Both the position numbers and the translations under genes were made by a program. A DNA stretch of 64,000 nucleotides from Chaetoderma sp. LZ-2023a (taxonomy: Eukaryota > Mollusca > Caudofoveata > Chaetodermatida > Chaetodermatidae). The DNA lies in assembly GCA_034401795.1 (NCBI GenBank), contig CM067374.1, positions 133,012,300-133,076,299 of the forward strand. Direction: 5' to 3'. Shown here one piece after another: positions 44,268 through 55,012 of the stretch; position 1 is the first letter of the stretch, and each line of letters opens with the position of its first letter. The notes beneath the pieces were generated by a model. It was given only the letters and a program-made list of their open reading frames with translations. It made no database searches and was not told the origin of the DNA.

Positions 44268-44879
44268 ATCGTTGAATGATGCAGATAATATGATAAGACT
44301 GTACACTAAAATTCAGATAGCTACGTTAAAATAATAGACATATAACTTTCCCTGATTTGTGCCGATACGGCTATCAGGTCTAAGAGCTATAAAATCTAAT
44401 ATGATTCTGTTGAAATATGAGTATCCAGAAAATATATATGTCCGGTTGGTCCACATAAGATAGGCAATATAGATTACGTAATCGTTTTCCTGAAATTAGG
44501 TCAAAGTAAAAGTTTCAAAATAATACAGAAAGAAGCGCTAACGGGAATTTCCAGCTGTCAAAAACATTGTTCGAATTCCGCGCATATGTTAGCAAAACAA
44601 AGATAACACATGACAGCTCTCTTTCTCCTGGGTAAATTCTGATAGTCTAGATTATTTCCAAAATCCGCAGCACTTAATATTATTGAAGGGATCTGGAAAT
44701 CAATCAATAATAGATGTGGAGATGTAAAGTTGTCTGCATCAGACTTAAAATGTAAGATGACGTGAACGTCAGAGTTGATCCGAATCGAATCCCCGAATAT
44801 CCGAAAGCGCAGCCTATTTAAGCTAACGCGCACGAGACACCATGGATACCTCGGACTTGACTGAATCAATGATACAATG
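44268..44879. other. No gene recognised
   Basis: Unique-looking. The open frame 44558-44869 (-) has no motif. Confidence 0.3.
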
Positions 44880-46040
44880 AAAGGACATCTGACAGCAGGC
44901 CTCAGGCCTCTAACGTCAGGAATAACAGTTTCACATCAGGCAACTAATATTGAAGCAAAATTGGAAATACATGTAGGTTTGGCTTCAAAGTTGAAGCGCA
45001 TAGGGTGACTTTCCCAAAGTTTGTCCAATCTATGTTTAAAAGAATTAATTGAAGGTGCACTGATGACATATTCAGAGTGTTTATTCCAATGATCAGTGCA
45101 CCGCAATGTGAAGGAGTACTTTCTTATGTCTGGTCTGGGTCTAACTTTCATGAGTTTTAAGCTATGGCCTCTTGTATTAGTATTTGTGTTGTGAAGTTCA
45201 ATGAAGTCTGATGTTCCTTGGTCATATTTGTTGTTGAGATGTTTATAAATCTCTATCATATCGCCACGTAATCTACGAAATGCCAAGGTCGGTAATTTCA
45301 AAGTTTGTAGGCGTTCACTGTATGATAGATGGCGTAAGTCATGAATGAGCTTGGTGGCTCGTCTTTGAACATTTTCTACAGCATTTATGTGGGGGTTTTC
45401 AAATGTGGGGCCCAGACAACATTAGCATATTCAATATGTGGTCTAACGAGGGCCTTGAATAGGTGGGTAAAATTATATTTATCTATATAGCTAAACGTAC
45501 GTCGGATTAATCCCATTATTTGGTTTGCTTTGTTTATCTTTTCATTTATGTGCTGGTCAAATTTTAACTTTTCATCGATTATTACAAAATATCTTTTTCA
45601 GCAGGGGAGTATGTTAAAGTATGGCTGCATAAGTTCATTGTATAGGAGTGTGGTTCTGGTTTTTTGGTAGAGATTCGCATATATTTGCATTTATCTGGGT
45701 GAAGTTTTAATAATGAATCATCCGTCCATGAACACATCGAATTTATGTAATTTTGCAGTGAAATACAGACTGTTCGGTTAAAAATTGATCTGAAGAGTTT
45801 TGTGTCATCTGCAAACAGGAACATTTCAGAACCACAGTTAACTGCATCAGGAAGATCATTGATATATATTATGAAAAGAAGTGGTCCCAAAACAGAACCC
45901 TGTGGTATGCCACTTGTGACCTGTGTTGTTTTAGAAGGGACCCCGTTAATTAATACCTGTTGCGTTCTACCGGGTAAAAATGCCTGTATCCAATCTAACA
46001 ATTTACCTTCTATGCCATATATAGACAACAATTTTAAGGT
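44880..46040 (-). pseudogene. Non-LTR retrotransposon (LINE type 4), 5'-truncated
   Basis: Antisense to the host gene. 46073-45582 contains RT motif B (SGIPQGSVLGPLLFIIYIND) and motif C (MFLFADDTKLFR), followed by the thumb (SWTDDSLLKLHPDKCKYMRI). After frame breaks, 45301-44936 holds the C-terminal TLAFRRLRGDMIEIYKHLNN..YSFTLRCTDHWNKH region typical of this group. The endonuclease and motif A are absent. The truncation point (about 46040) lies beside a PF-A scrap (AACTATACAGGGAAGCTG). Confidence 0.85.
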
Positions 46041-46139
46041 AACTATACAGGGAAGCTGTTGAATAGAAACCACCTACCTATTATTGACCTCTGACCTCAT
46101 GAACCAAATTTGACAGGAACATATTGCTTCCACAAGTAT

Positions 46140-46290
46140 AAGCATGCACGCACGCAGGCACGCATGACATGCGCACGCATGCACGCACACACACAAGCAC
46201 GTGCGCACACACACACACATGTGCACATAAGCATGCACCAAGCACACACGCAGGCGCATGCACACACACACGCATGCGCGCGCGACACAT
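46140..46290 (+). repeat. CA/GCA-rich low-complexity tract
   Basis: Imprecise CACGCA, CACACA and GCATGCAC repeats just upstream of the exon 2 acceptor. Open frames on both strands are artefacts. Confidence 0.9.
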
Positions 46291-46342
46291 TCATGACTGG
46301 TCATTAATCACGCATTATTGAACTGTGTTGTTATATTCCCAG

Positions 46343-48420
46343 ACACAGTGACAGTAATAACAGCTGAGACTCCACTCCCGAAGGAAACTCTACCACCTCT
46401 ACATAAACATGCAGAAAAACATTATGATGGTGATGATTTCGTGAAAAGATCCCCAAGACGACAGAAAAACTCCAAGCATAAAACTGTTCACGGGGTGACT
46501 AATAAAGATGACATATCCGCCAATATAAGAGAAGAAAAGAACATAAGTAAATTGAAGAAAGTGTCTCGCTTCTATTCCAAGAGAAATGACATACATATAG
46601 TAGGTGACATTGATGGTGAATATTGCATCCACGTGGACCTATCTAGCCACGCAGGATCTCCAGATCATGCTACCCAAAACGATATCAAGAGCGCTTGCAC
46701 TGACATATCCGCTTTAACAAAGAACTCTAGTTTATCTAACAACGCCAATATTGACCAAATCATTCCAGGAATTGGCGCTCATGAAGATAGAAGTAACTCT
46801 ATTAGAGGTTTTCAAGCTGTGTGTTCTGATGAAGACAGCTCTTTTCGTGATCGCTCGCACAGAGGAGCCGATTCTGCACTAACTAATTACCGGTATACAT
46901 CGCCATACTTTAAACACCAACACATACATAAGACGTCGATTTGCTCACCTAGTTCCCACGACGAAGCAACTGACCTCCGATACAAAGCGCACTGCTCTGA
47001 AGCGAATAAAAATATCATATTTGGTGACGGCGTGTGCAAAAAAGCCACATATACAGATGAGTTCACCGGTACCAGACGGACAACAGTGTCAGATTGCAAT
47101 CTCATTAGACATACAAGAGGAATGTCCAAGATACAGCTCCGCATGTCTAATGATAGCACAACCAGTATGACTGGATCAGAAATTAGCTTACCTATTTTCC
47201 TTGACTGCAGAGTAAATTACTTGTCGAAGCATAAAAATATGCCCGAGCGAATTGAGGATAGCTATGCTCCTACCAGTATCACAAAGAAGATCAATTTAAC
47301 TCAAAGTAATCACGAAGCACGGCTACATTGCACAAGGGAACACAACAATCATAGAAAAATGCGAAGATCAACGGGTGAGAATGATAGAATACATAGCGAT
47401 GATATTCAGCATGGGTTGGTACGCCAACATTTTGATGAGGGAATGCCTATAGAAAATGAGCACGAATGTCCAATTCCATATTGGAACAAGGGTGTGCCAT
47501 GCACATTTAATTCTCAAGTATTTGTACCTCATTCATCTCCCACACGTACAGAACAGGAGAAAGAATCTAAGCTATTATCACATATGAAACTTGAGAAAGA
47601 GGCTAGATACACGGACGATAATTGTGATACAGTTAGCATAAGGGAATGCAAATATATAAGAAATGTACCATTCTTTGGTACTAATGCTGCACAGTGCGCA
47701 TCTCTACACGCATCAGGTAAACAACCCGAGGGAAGTGAAGAGACGGAAACTGATGAATGCGATTTACATTCAACAAGTCACGTAATGCCAGATTTCGCAC
47801 CTTTCAAACACTCTAAGAGCACCTTTTCACATCATTTCGGGCCCAGATCAGCAAATACTGTGCAAATACAAAACCCACATGCTACATCATTGGAATCTAG
47901 GCATGACGATGGAAGGCCAGCCATGAGCTTGTCAGCGAAGACAGTCTGCTCACAGTCGCCTACTGAACAGTCTAGAAGGGGATTATCGCTGAACATGCCT
48001 TACCGATCTAACGATAAGATTTGTAGAATACTGAAAGTAGGAACGAAAGGTTCCAACATAAATGGTTCTGCCGTAAGGGCAGAGGTGGCCGATTATGATA
48101 CCCGAAACACAAATCACAGGCACGTAAGAGCTAAAATTACAAATGAAAACTTTAACAAATCAGAAATACCTAGGAACTCAGATACATCAGAGACAGATGA
48201 TACAGCAGATAGTTCTTCAGAAACAACAGTTTCCGAGACTGTGTCAAACAGTCAAGAGGTTAATGGGTTTATTGATAGAAATGCTTCTAGTTCGTATGCA
48301 GAGTATATCTCTGCGCAAGATGTGTGGGACAAACAGGTCGCTGACTATTCAGACTGTAACGATTCCATCAAGGGAATAGACGACTACTGGGGTGTGTGGT
48401 TGAAAAAGGAGACTAAATAG
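46343..48420 (+). CDS. Exon 2 (terminal) of the orphan myristoylated protein
   Basis: A 2.1-kb uninterrupted frame, by far the longest non-repetitive one here. The acceptor TATTCCCAG|AC completes an Asp codon with the phase-1 exon 1 (shifting 6 bp to the next AG stays in frame). It adds 692 residues, total about 742. There is no signal peptide or transmembrane segment. The protein is polar, rich in Ser, His, Asn, Asp and Lys, and probably largely disordered. A basic cluster (KRSPRRQKNSKHK, residues about 85-97) could add membrane or nuclear targeting. An acidic Ser/Thr-rich stretch (about 663-690) precedes an aromatic C-terminal patch (QDVWDKQVADYSDC..DDYWGVWLKKE), the likeliest conserved motif. 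The stop is TAG at 48418. No family was recognised. I infer a membrane-anchored scaffold or adaptor. Confidence 0.65.
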
Positions 48421-48528
48421 CGGACAGACACATATCGATCAAAGAAAGGAGAGGTATGAAACAGTCCCACATGGCCATCAGAGGTGATGTTCACTCCATA
48501 TCATAATCATCTAAATGTACATTTCGTC

Positions 48529-48534
48529 AATAAA
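48529..48534 (+). terminator. Polyadenylation signal of the orphan gene
   Basis: AATAAA lies 109 bp after the stop codon, followed by CATCACAAGACAGC and a GTGTTTTCTG downstream element. This supports 46343-48420 as a genuine 3' exon. Confidence 0.7.
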
Positions 48535-48714
48535 ACATCACAAGACAGCGAAAATGTGTTTTCTGATCTCTCATAATAACAAACAGTGTCATCTAAATCA
48601 CTCTGCTCTCTCTGAAGTCAATGCTACCAGATTATCATTTTAGATACAGTACATTACACAAATAAATTAAAATGTTTCCAGATACATATTAGTTAGTACA
48701 ATTTTGAACATTAA
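48535..48714. other. Post-gene spacer
   Basis: No feature seen. Confidence 0.3.
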
Positions 48715-48862
48715 GTAAGAAATGTTCTGTTGGATGCCTTAATCTTAATTCGATTGGAAGCCATTGCTGAATTATGCAGCAATGGCTTCAAATGCAGCAA
48801 TGGCTTCCAATCAAATTAAGTTCAAAATATTCAACAGTACGTTTTATTTGTTTTGGAAACAT
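48715..48862. repeat. Small palindromic repeat (type C)
   Basis: AGAAATGTTCTGTTGGATGC, GATTGGAAGCCATTGCTGAA against AGCAATGGCTTCCAATC, then TTCAAAATATTCA and GTTTTGGAAACATT. A relative lies at 51705-51810, with the same outer blocks and a different stem (GATTGGAAGACATTGAGC/CTGTCTTCTGATC). Confidence 0.7.
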
Positions 48863-49215
48863 TGTAAATTATTTCCGAGCTCTACTGACTACTGTAGGTC
48901 TAACTAATCAATTTTTCTGTCACTCAGCGGCTTTCAGCAAGACTATCTGGGTGTATATGTTGCCTCATATGGTCTTATAGAACACAAGTGGGTCTTTTAG
49001 TAGTGGAGGATCACTCTGTAATTTCTCAGCGGGTAGGGCATGCCAGAAATCCATAATAGTAATAACATTTACAGCATGCAACGTCCATAGTCTGACTAAC
49101 CACATTTTTAATGCGAGGTTTTGTGATGGTGCCGTTTCTCAGTTTTCTGGCTAATTCTATTGTAATACAGTTGCTTTTGTTAGCAAAACTGGAGACGTGA
49201 TCCATCAATCTTGTC
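48863..49215. other. No gene recognised
   Basis: The open frame 49026-49208 (-) lacks any support. Confidence 0.3.
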
Positions 49216-49586
49216 TCAATGGAGAAATCTACTTTTAGCTACGCTCCGTCAATCACTAGCTAAGCTCCACCCACGTTTTGCCGCCTGTGTTAGGATTAAT
49301 TGATCATTGAAATCCTGACTCAATTTCCAGAAAACTATACAGGTAAGCTGTGGAATATTTTGAAACTAATTTAACTGGGTGGCCAGTCAAATTAGTTTCA
49401 AAATACTCAACAGCATGTTTATTAAATAGTAGACATACAATTCGTACAACACTTAGTCCAACACTTAACGCATACGTGAACTTATCTATGTCATTCATGA
49501 CACTGATTATAACGTCATCCTACATGCCACGTAGTTGATTATGAAGTCATATGATTGATGGATACAATTTGAAAGGTCCATTACAA
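49216..49586 (-). repeat. PF-A copy with mixed ends
   Basis: GC-box end AATGGAGAAATCTACTTTTAGC (GGAG type), core, short hairpin (CTGGGTGGCCAG), CRE half with ATAACGTCATCC, and the other end TTGAAAGGTCCATT (GGACC type). The GC-box itself has decayed. Confidence 0.85.
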
Positions 49587-49818
49587 AGCCTAGATTTGTA
49601 ACTGACGTGTTTCTATACTGCTCAAGGAGAATTAAATTGTGACTGAAGTATCTGTTCTCAGTGATTAGATACTTTTGTTTTTTGGAGATGGGAGATCAAT
49701 GTTATAACAATCCCAAGTTCCCAGCCTTTCTTCGAGGTTTATCATTTTAATGATCTGGCCAGTCATTGACCGATAGAAACTCAAATCAATGTAATGGTGC
49801 ATTAGGGCATCGAACACA
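49587..49818. other. No gene recognised
   Basis: Spacer without features. Confidence 0.3.
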
Positions 49819-49940
49819 GCAATGGACTGTTCCTGTTTTAGCTATGCCCCGCGTATTCTGAGTCAAGCTCCACCCACACCTCGCTCGTGTTGGGATTGAT
49901 ATATCTCTGAATGCCCTGACTTTCTGGAAGCTGTGGAATC
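49819..49940 (-). repeat. PF-A fragment (GC-box end)
   Basis: AATGGACTGTTCCTGTTTTAGC, GCCCCGCG, GCTCCACCCACACCTCGCTC, GTGTTGGGATTGAT; truncated at TTTCTGGAAGCTG. Confidence 0.85.
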
Positions 49941-50669
49941 ATGGCTGTAAAATTTCTAAAACGATACACCAATGCGATGAGCACAACATGTGTTTCAATA
50001 AGGCTTCAATAACAACTGTGACTGATCATAGCTCCAAAGGCCCTCTTAAACACACCCGATGCATGCCATTGCAAACGCTTGCTAGCCGAAAGAATTCAAA
50101 TTCTCAGTACTAGGAGCCAACAAGTATGAGTCATAGAGGGCGCAATAACACCAACCTGTTAATTGTTTTGTATTCAGACGTCAAAAAACTGATTAGGACC
50201 AGTAAAGAGACAAGAGAACCTAAAGCGGGTAAGAATGTTCGTAGTACACAAGTCACAGTGAAAAAAGTTGAACAAAACCGATTACCTTCACACACAGAAT
50301 ACAGTCACACACATCATCATCATTATCATCATCATCATCATCAAAAGGGGAATCATAATAGAGTTCTTGAAAAGTGAAATACATTGATAACACTATTTTA
50401 CAGGTAGTGGGTTAATATTCAGCTTTTTAGCATGACTGTACAGCTTTAACACGGGATGTAAGTAGCTTATAAATTAATTTTCGTCGTATTACTGACAATA
50501 ATAACTTAAATCGATGTACGATTCTTAGTATAATTTATTAACATTTCTTCTTATACAGTGTGAACAATTACAGAATCTGGTCCTTAAAAGCATTATAAAA
50601 TCTAAATATTGCAACACTGGTGTTCTCAGCGCCCTGTGAGGGCTTAACATAGCGTGTTATTCCACCCCA
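49941..50669. other. No confirmed gene
   Basis: The open frame 50126-50377 (+, 83 codons) is basic, then His-rich because of a (CAT)n tract at 50309-50342. It has no recognised domain. Confidence 0.35.
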
Positions 50670-50896
50670 TTAACCCTCTAGTCCCTAAATTTGGTCAAGA
50701 AATCAAAATATTTGAAATTAAAGGTCCATTTTCAGGCTAAGAGGACTATTTTAGAAAATTTACCACTGGAATCACTGGCTCGGTAACCGAGCCAGTGATT
50801 CCAGTGGTAAATTTTCAAAAATAGTCTTCTTTTGTCCTGCAAATTGGCATTTCTCAAGACCACTACAGAGGCCGGTTTTGGCATGAAAGGGTTAAC
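50670..50896. repeat. PF-B palindrome
   Basis: Ends TTAACCCTCTAGTCCC and AAAGGGTTAAC. Core GGACTATTTTAGAAAATTTA/AATTTTCAAAAATAGTC with centre GGCTCGGTAACCGAGCC; the flanking CACTGGAATCACT/AGTGATTCCAGTG stems show paired changes. Confidence 0.9.
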
Positions 50897-50963
50897 ACTC
50901 AAGTTTATCCAAGAGTCTATGTAGTAGTCTTGATAATTCTCCATTTACATGATATTGCAATAT

Positions 50964-51160
50964 AATGGAGGAATCCAGTTTTAGCTATGCCCCGCCCAGT
51001 TCTAGTTAAGCTGCACCCACACTTCACGCATGATAGGATCGATTGATCCACACCGACCAGAAACTTCACTTTTTCTGATTTAACGAATATTCTGTTGAAT
51101 ATTTTGAAACTAACTTGTCTTTGAGCAACAGGTTCCTGGCAAATTGGTTTCAAAATATTC
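50964..51160 (-). repeat. PF-A chimera, part 1
   Basis: AATGGAGGAATCCAGTTTTA, GCCCCGCCCAG, GATCGATTGATCC. It then switches to a small palindrome (GAATATTTTGAAACTAACTT..AATTGGTTTCAAAATATTC). Confidence 0.85.
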
Positions 51161-51398
51161 TAACATCTCTAGCTAAGCTCCACCCAAGCTTTGCCCATGT
51201 TGGGATCAACTGATCACTGCAATCTCTGAATCTCAATTTCCAGAAAACTATACAGGTAAGCCGTTGAATATTTTAAAACTAATTTGACTGGGTGCTGTTG
51301 CTACCTATTAGCTACGTTATTCACGACGTAATTGATTATGACTTCACACTACTGATTATGATGTTATATGATTGATGGATAAACTGGAATCCTCCGCT
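51161..51398 (-). repeat. PF-A chimera, part 2
   Basis: A second GC-box side without its terminus (ATCTCTAGCTAAGCTCCACC), CAGAAAACTATACAGGTAAG, core, one arm, a reduced CRE half (CACGACGTAATTGATTATGA) and the end ACTGGAATCCTCC. Confidence 0.85.
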
Positions 51399-51704
51399 GA
51401 TATAAGTAGCATTTGAGCGGCTTAAGGCGCTACTGACACAAACTGGCTTAAATGATACCAAAAGCTTTCTATAACAAAACATACACATCCTGCAGCGATA
51501 TATACCAGACAAACCACCTAGTCAGAGCACAAAATGATGTATTGCATAATGCTATACTAACAATGTTACTAACTAATTATAATAATTATGCTCCTAATGA
51601 TGTGTGGCAAGTCATGGCATCTATCATACAATACACCTCATAAGTTCACATGTTTCCAAAGACAAAAACATGTTAGAGGGCGCCATATTGAACACACTAT
51701 AGGA
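51399..51704. other. No gene recognised
   Basis: The open frame 51452-51643 lacks support. Confidence 0.3.
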
Positions 51705-51812
51705 AATGTTCTGTTGAGTATTTTTGATTGGAAGACATTGAGCTGTCTTCTGATCAACTTATATTCAAAATATTCACGTTCTATGTTGTTTTGGAAACAT
51801 TTTAATTTTAAA
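51705..51812. repeat. Small palindromic repeat (type C)
   Basis: AGGAAATGTTCTGTTGAGTA, TTCAAAATATTCACGTTCTA and GTTTTGGAAACATT match 48715-48862. Confidence 0.65.
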
Positions 51813-52013
51813 ACAGCTTCTGCAGTGGTCTTTAGAAATGTCCATGTGCAGACCAAAAGAAGACTATTTTTTTTAATTTACCACTATAATGACTGGCTCG
51901 ATGATCGAGCCAGTCATTGCAGTGGTCAATTTTCAAAAATAGTCTTCTTTTGGTCTGCAAATGGACATTTTCTATGACAAAATTGAAACAAATGAACACC
52001 TTCGAGGGTTAAA
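51813..52013. repeat. PF-B palindrome
   Basis: TGCAGACCAAAAGAAGACTA and TAGTCTTCTTTTGGTCTGCA arms around GGCTCGATGATCGAGCC. The right side ends GAGGGTTAAAA. Confidence 0.9.
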
Positions 52014-52379
52014 ATGTTACGGTATTTCCGACATGTCTGAGTTATACTGTAAGAACATTACATTAAAGTACATTAAACTCCGGTAATTATCTGGTAATTA
52101 TCTTCTTCATTCTCGCAATCTCATTTTGCCAATGAATTAACTGGATGAAATTATTCGAGTAGGAACATCTGTCTGAATAAAAGATCAATAGCTTGGGCCC
52201 TTTCACAGATGAATTCCCCATGTCTCATTTTCAAGGAAACCATACAGGAAAACTGATGAATATTTTAAAATTAATATTATTGGACGCTGTTGCTGCCTCA
52301 GTTGTCGGTGAAAGCATTACTAATGACCTTGACCTTTAATCAAGTGTCTTCAAAATTAACTAGTGCTCAGTCAATGATG
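52014..52379. other. No gene; one core arm
   Basis: CCATACAGGAAAACTGATGA..ATATTTTAAAATTAATATTA..GGACGCTGTTGCTGCCTCAG at 52240-52302 is a palindrome-core arm of the Polinton-TIR type. Confidence 0.45.
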
Positions 52380-53720
52380 TGTAATCACAAATCTCCACAT
52401 TCACCGATTTCACCTTTTGGCTCATCCTGACCATAACTAAACCACTGGGGACGGAGCCAAATGTCCTCTTGCACTCTGCAATTATATGGGTAATTTACAT
52501 ACCAAACTTGGTTGAATTCTATACAACGGTTTCGGAGGAGTTTCATTACAATCAATTTCTTGACGTTTTGACCCCATCCCCACCAGCTGGGGGCTGAGCC
52601 AAATGTAAATCTCCTGCACTCATATTGGTAACCCACCTATTAAGTGTTCGAATTTCACACGACGATTTTCGGAGATAGCATGACGTACAGACTTTTTAGG
52701 ATATTTGACCTTCACCACCAACACAACCCACACACCCCCCCCCCCCACCCCACAGCACCACCCCGAGCGGGGCTGACCCAAATCTAAATGTCGTCTTGCA
52801 AAGCGCAATCATATGGGTAGCCCATGAAACAAATTTTGTTGAATTCCACCGGACGGGTTTAGTGTGCCAGTGGACTTTAACCAAATTTGGCCAGAATGAT
52901 CTTATGGTGATGACACATTTTAAATGATGTGGACAAATTTGTGCTCATTCAAACTACATGTACATGTAGCCGCCGAAAAAAATGTAACAAACAAAGTTCT
53001 ATACCAAAGTTCTCAAGCCTACCCACATATGATCCTTCCTGTCAAATTTGGCTTTAATCCACCAAGTGGTTTAGAGGTTTAAACGATTTCCAGAAAATTC
53101 TCGGAAAATTCAAGATGGCTGCCAAAAGAGTAACCAATCAAAATTCTCATCCGAAAATGTTTAAGCTAACCACCATAGGATCATTCCAGACAAATTTGGT
53201 AAAAATCTACCGAGCCGTTTAAGAGATACCTTTTAAAGAATAATATTGATACTTATTTGACAGTCCAAAGTGGATACCAACAAAAAGCGACAAATCAAAA
53301 ATTTTAAATAGAACTTCTTGAATTTGCTAAATTTGCCAAGCGGTAGAGGATGAGAGGTAAACGTCAAGATTTTCAGGATGTGCATACCAAAATTTCATGG
53401 TTCTTGCGCTAAAAATCAGACACGCATAATCGATGCAAGAACTTTTAAGATTAGGCACACCTTTGGGTGGTGTACAATTATACTGGTAAGATTCAGCCAA
53501 TTCTCTCCCAAGCTGTACATGTTGCAGCGACAAGATTCTTTGGCCATATGTACCAAACTTTGAGTTCCCCTGGCGCCCACCACAACAAAATCACTCATGC
53601 AAGACAAATACAAAGGCTTGTAAAATTAGTCACATCTTTGAGTGGTGGACAAGTATGTCACGGTTCATCCAAATCTCTCTCAAACTGTAGGAAGCGCAGT
53701 CACAAGATTTTCGGGAAGTA
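52380..53720 (+). repeat. Highly degenerate long satellite (~180-200 bp)
   Basis: Recurring phrases AAATTTGG.T.AAT.C.ACC, GAGCCAAATGTAAAT/GACCCAAATCTAAATG, CTTGCA..GCAATCATATGGGTA and GTGGTTTAGAGGTT at irregular 180-210-bp spacing. Short open frames on both strands are not genes. Confidence 0.5.
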
Positions 53721-54022
53721 GCGGTGTGTTAATTAGTTTCAAAATTTCAACAGGTTATCTGTGCATAGTTATCTGGAAACTGGAATTCTGGAAGATCAGG
53801 CTTCATATGTTAAAATCGATTGAAATACATTGTTAAAGTGGGAGAAGCTTATCTATAAATTGGCGGTGTAGGAGCTTATCTAGGAATTGGTGGGGGGAGG
53901 AGCCTATCTAGGAATTGGTGGGAGAGGAGCTTATCTAGGAATTGGTGGGAGAGGAGCTTATCTAGGAATTGGTGAGGGGAGGAGCTTATCTAGGAATTGG
54001 TGGGGCATAGCTAGCAATGGAT
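53721..54022 (+). repeat. PF-A relic whose GC-box side became a ~30-bp minisatellite
   Basis: ATTAGTTTCAAAATTTCAAC, then GTTATCTGGAAACTGGA, then five units of GGAGCTTATCTAGGAATTGG plus TGGGGGGA-type spacers (53843-54003), ending GGGGCATAGCTAGCAATGGA. The unit matches PF-A GGAGCTTAGCTAGAGATGGG. Confidence 0.85.
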
Positions 54023-54104
54023 CATTCTATTATTACCACTTATGTAGCAGAGAATGAACTCATAAATCTACAATTACCACTATGGTACCCAAACATGGCG
54101 GGTT

Positions 54105-54300
54105 ACAACTAGGGGTGTCACGATACGTATCGTGTATCGTGAGACTACATGTAAAATTTGATGCTACACATATGGTATTGGCACCTGTGTATCGTACGCA
54201 CCTAGGGATGTCACGATATGTATCGTGTATCGTGATACTACATGTAAAATTTGATGATACACATATGGTATCGGCACCCGTGTATCGCAATACGGAGGTA
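54105..54300 (+). repeat. Tandem pair of ~100-bp TATCGTG-rich units
   Basis: TAGGG(G/A)TGTCACGATA..GTATCGTGTATCGTGA..ACTACATGTAAAATTTGA..ACACATATGGTAT.GGCACC.GTGTATCG occurs at 54111-54205 and 54211-54295. TAGGGGTGTCACGATAC is a hAT-type terminal sequence, so a hAT MITE end duplication is likely. Confidence 0.7.
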
Positions 54301-54369
54301 CACCATGGTTAGCAATTAGATTTTAACATTTCACCGACCAATCTCTGAAAAAGTAAATTCTTTATGATA

Positions 54370-54500
54370 TTTAAACCTAACATTTTGAAATTAATTTGAC
54401 TGGAAGTCGTTGCTGCCTTATTCAACAGTTTTCCTGTATGGTTGGCTTGGAAATGAGATACGGGGAATTCATTGGTGAAAGGGTTTAAATTAAATACTGA
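54370..54500 (+). repeat. Palindrome-core relic
   Basis: CATTTTGAAATTAATTTG, CTGGAAGTCGTTGCTGCC, TTCAACAGTTTTCCTGTATG and GGTGAAAGGGTT, the layout seen at the inner end of the 7.6-kb element TIR. Confidence 0.6.
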
Positions 54501-54599
54501 CATGACTGAATCTTATTTTAGTACAAATTTAGGTTACAACAAATTATTTTGGTGAATACATGGAGACTGAGATTTTTGCTTGCCAGTATTTTATCACAC

Positions 54600-54845
54600 T
54601 ATTGACCCTTTAACCCTTGAAGTTGTTCAAGAAAATTTCAATTTCCTCACAGAAAATGTCCAGTTGCAAAGCAAGAGAAGACTATTTTTGAAAATTTACC
54701 ATTGGACTGACTGGCTCGATTATCAAGCCAGTCATTCCAGTGGTTTAATTTTCAAAAATAGTCTTCTCTTGTTCTGCAAATGGACATTTCTCAAGACCAC
54801 TGCAGAAGCTGTTTTTTGGTTGATATGAGTGTTTAACAGTTAAAT
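54600..54845. repeat. PF-B palindrome
   Basis: CCCTTTAACCCTTGAAG end, AGAGAAGACTATTTTTGAAA/TTTTCAAAAATAGTCTTCTC, centre GGCTCGATTATCAAGCC, GACCACTGCAGAAGC, right end GTGTTTAACAGTTAA. Confidence 0.9.
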
Positions 54846-55012
54846 ATGCCAAAATATTTACAGCATGTTTTATTTCACTTTCCATTGCTGGAGGTGATTA
54901 CAGCCATAACCTTTACTATCCAAATATTTTGTAGTCATCAACATATCATTTTTTCAGGACAGACACGATTCAGGTTGCCAGTACTCACTAGATTGTGTCA
55001 TTCCAGTCTTTT
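54846..55012. other. No feature
   Basis: Short spacer. Confidence 0.3.

Larger units (their letters stand above)
40856..46342 (+). other. Predicted intron loaded with repeats
   Basis: Donor GTAAGC at 40856 and acceptor TGTTGTTATATTCCCAG ending at 46342. The 5.5 kb contain PF-B, a hairpin MITE, (TTTG)n, a ~150-bp satellite, a PF-A copy, a 711-bp hairpin, an antisense LINE and CA repeats. No coding exon was recognised inside. Confidence 0.55.

Noticed and set aside
46399-47159. Antisense frames within exon 2
   Set aside because: Shadows of the 2.1-kb coding exon.
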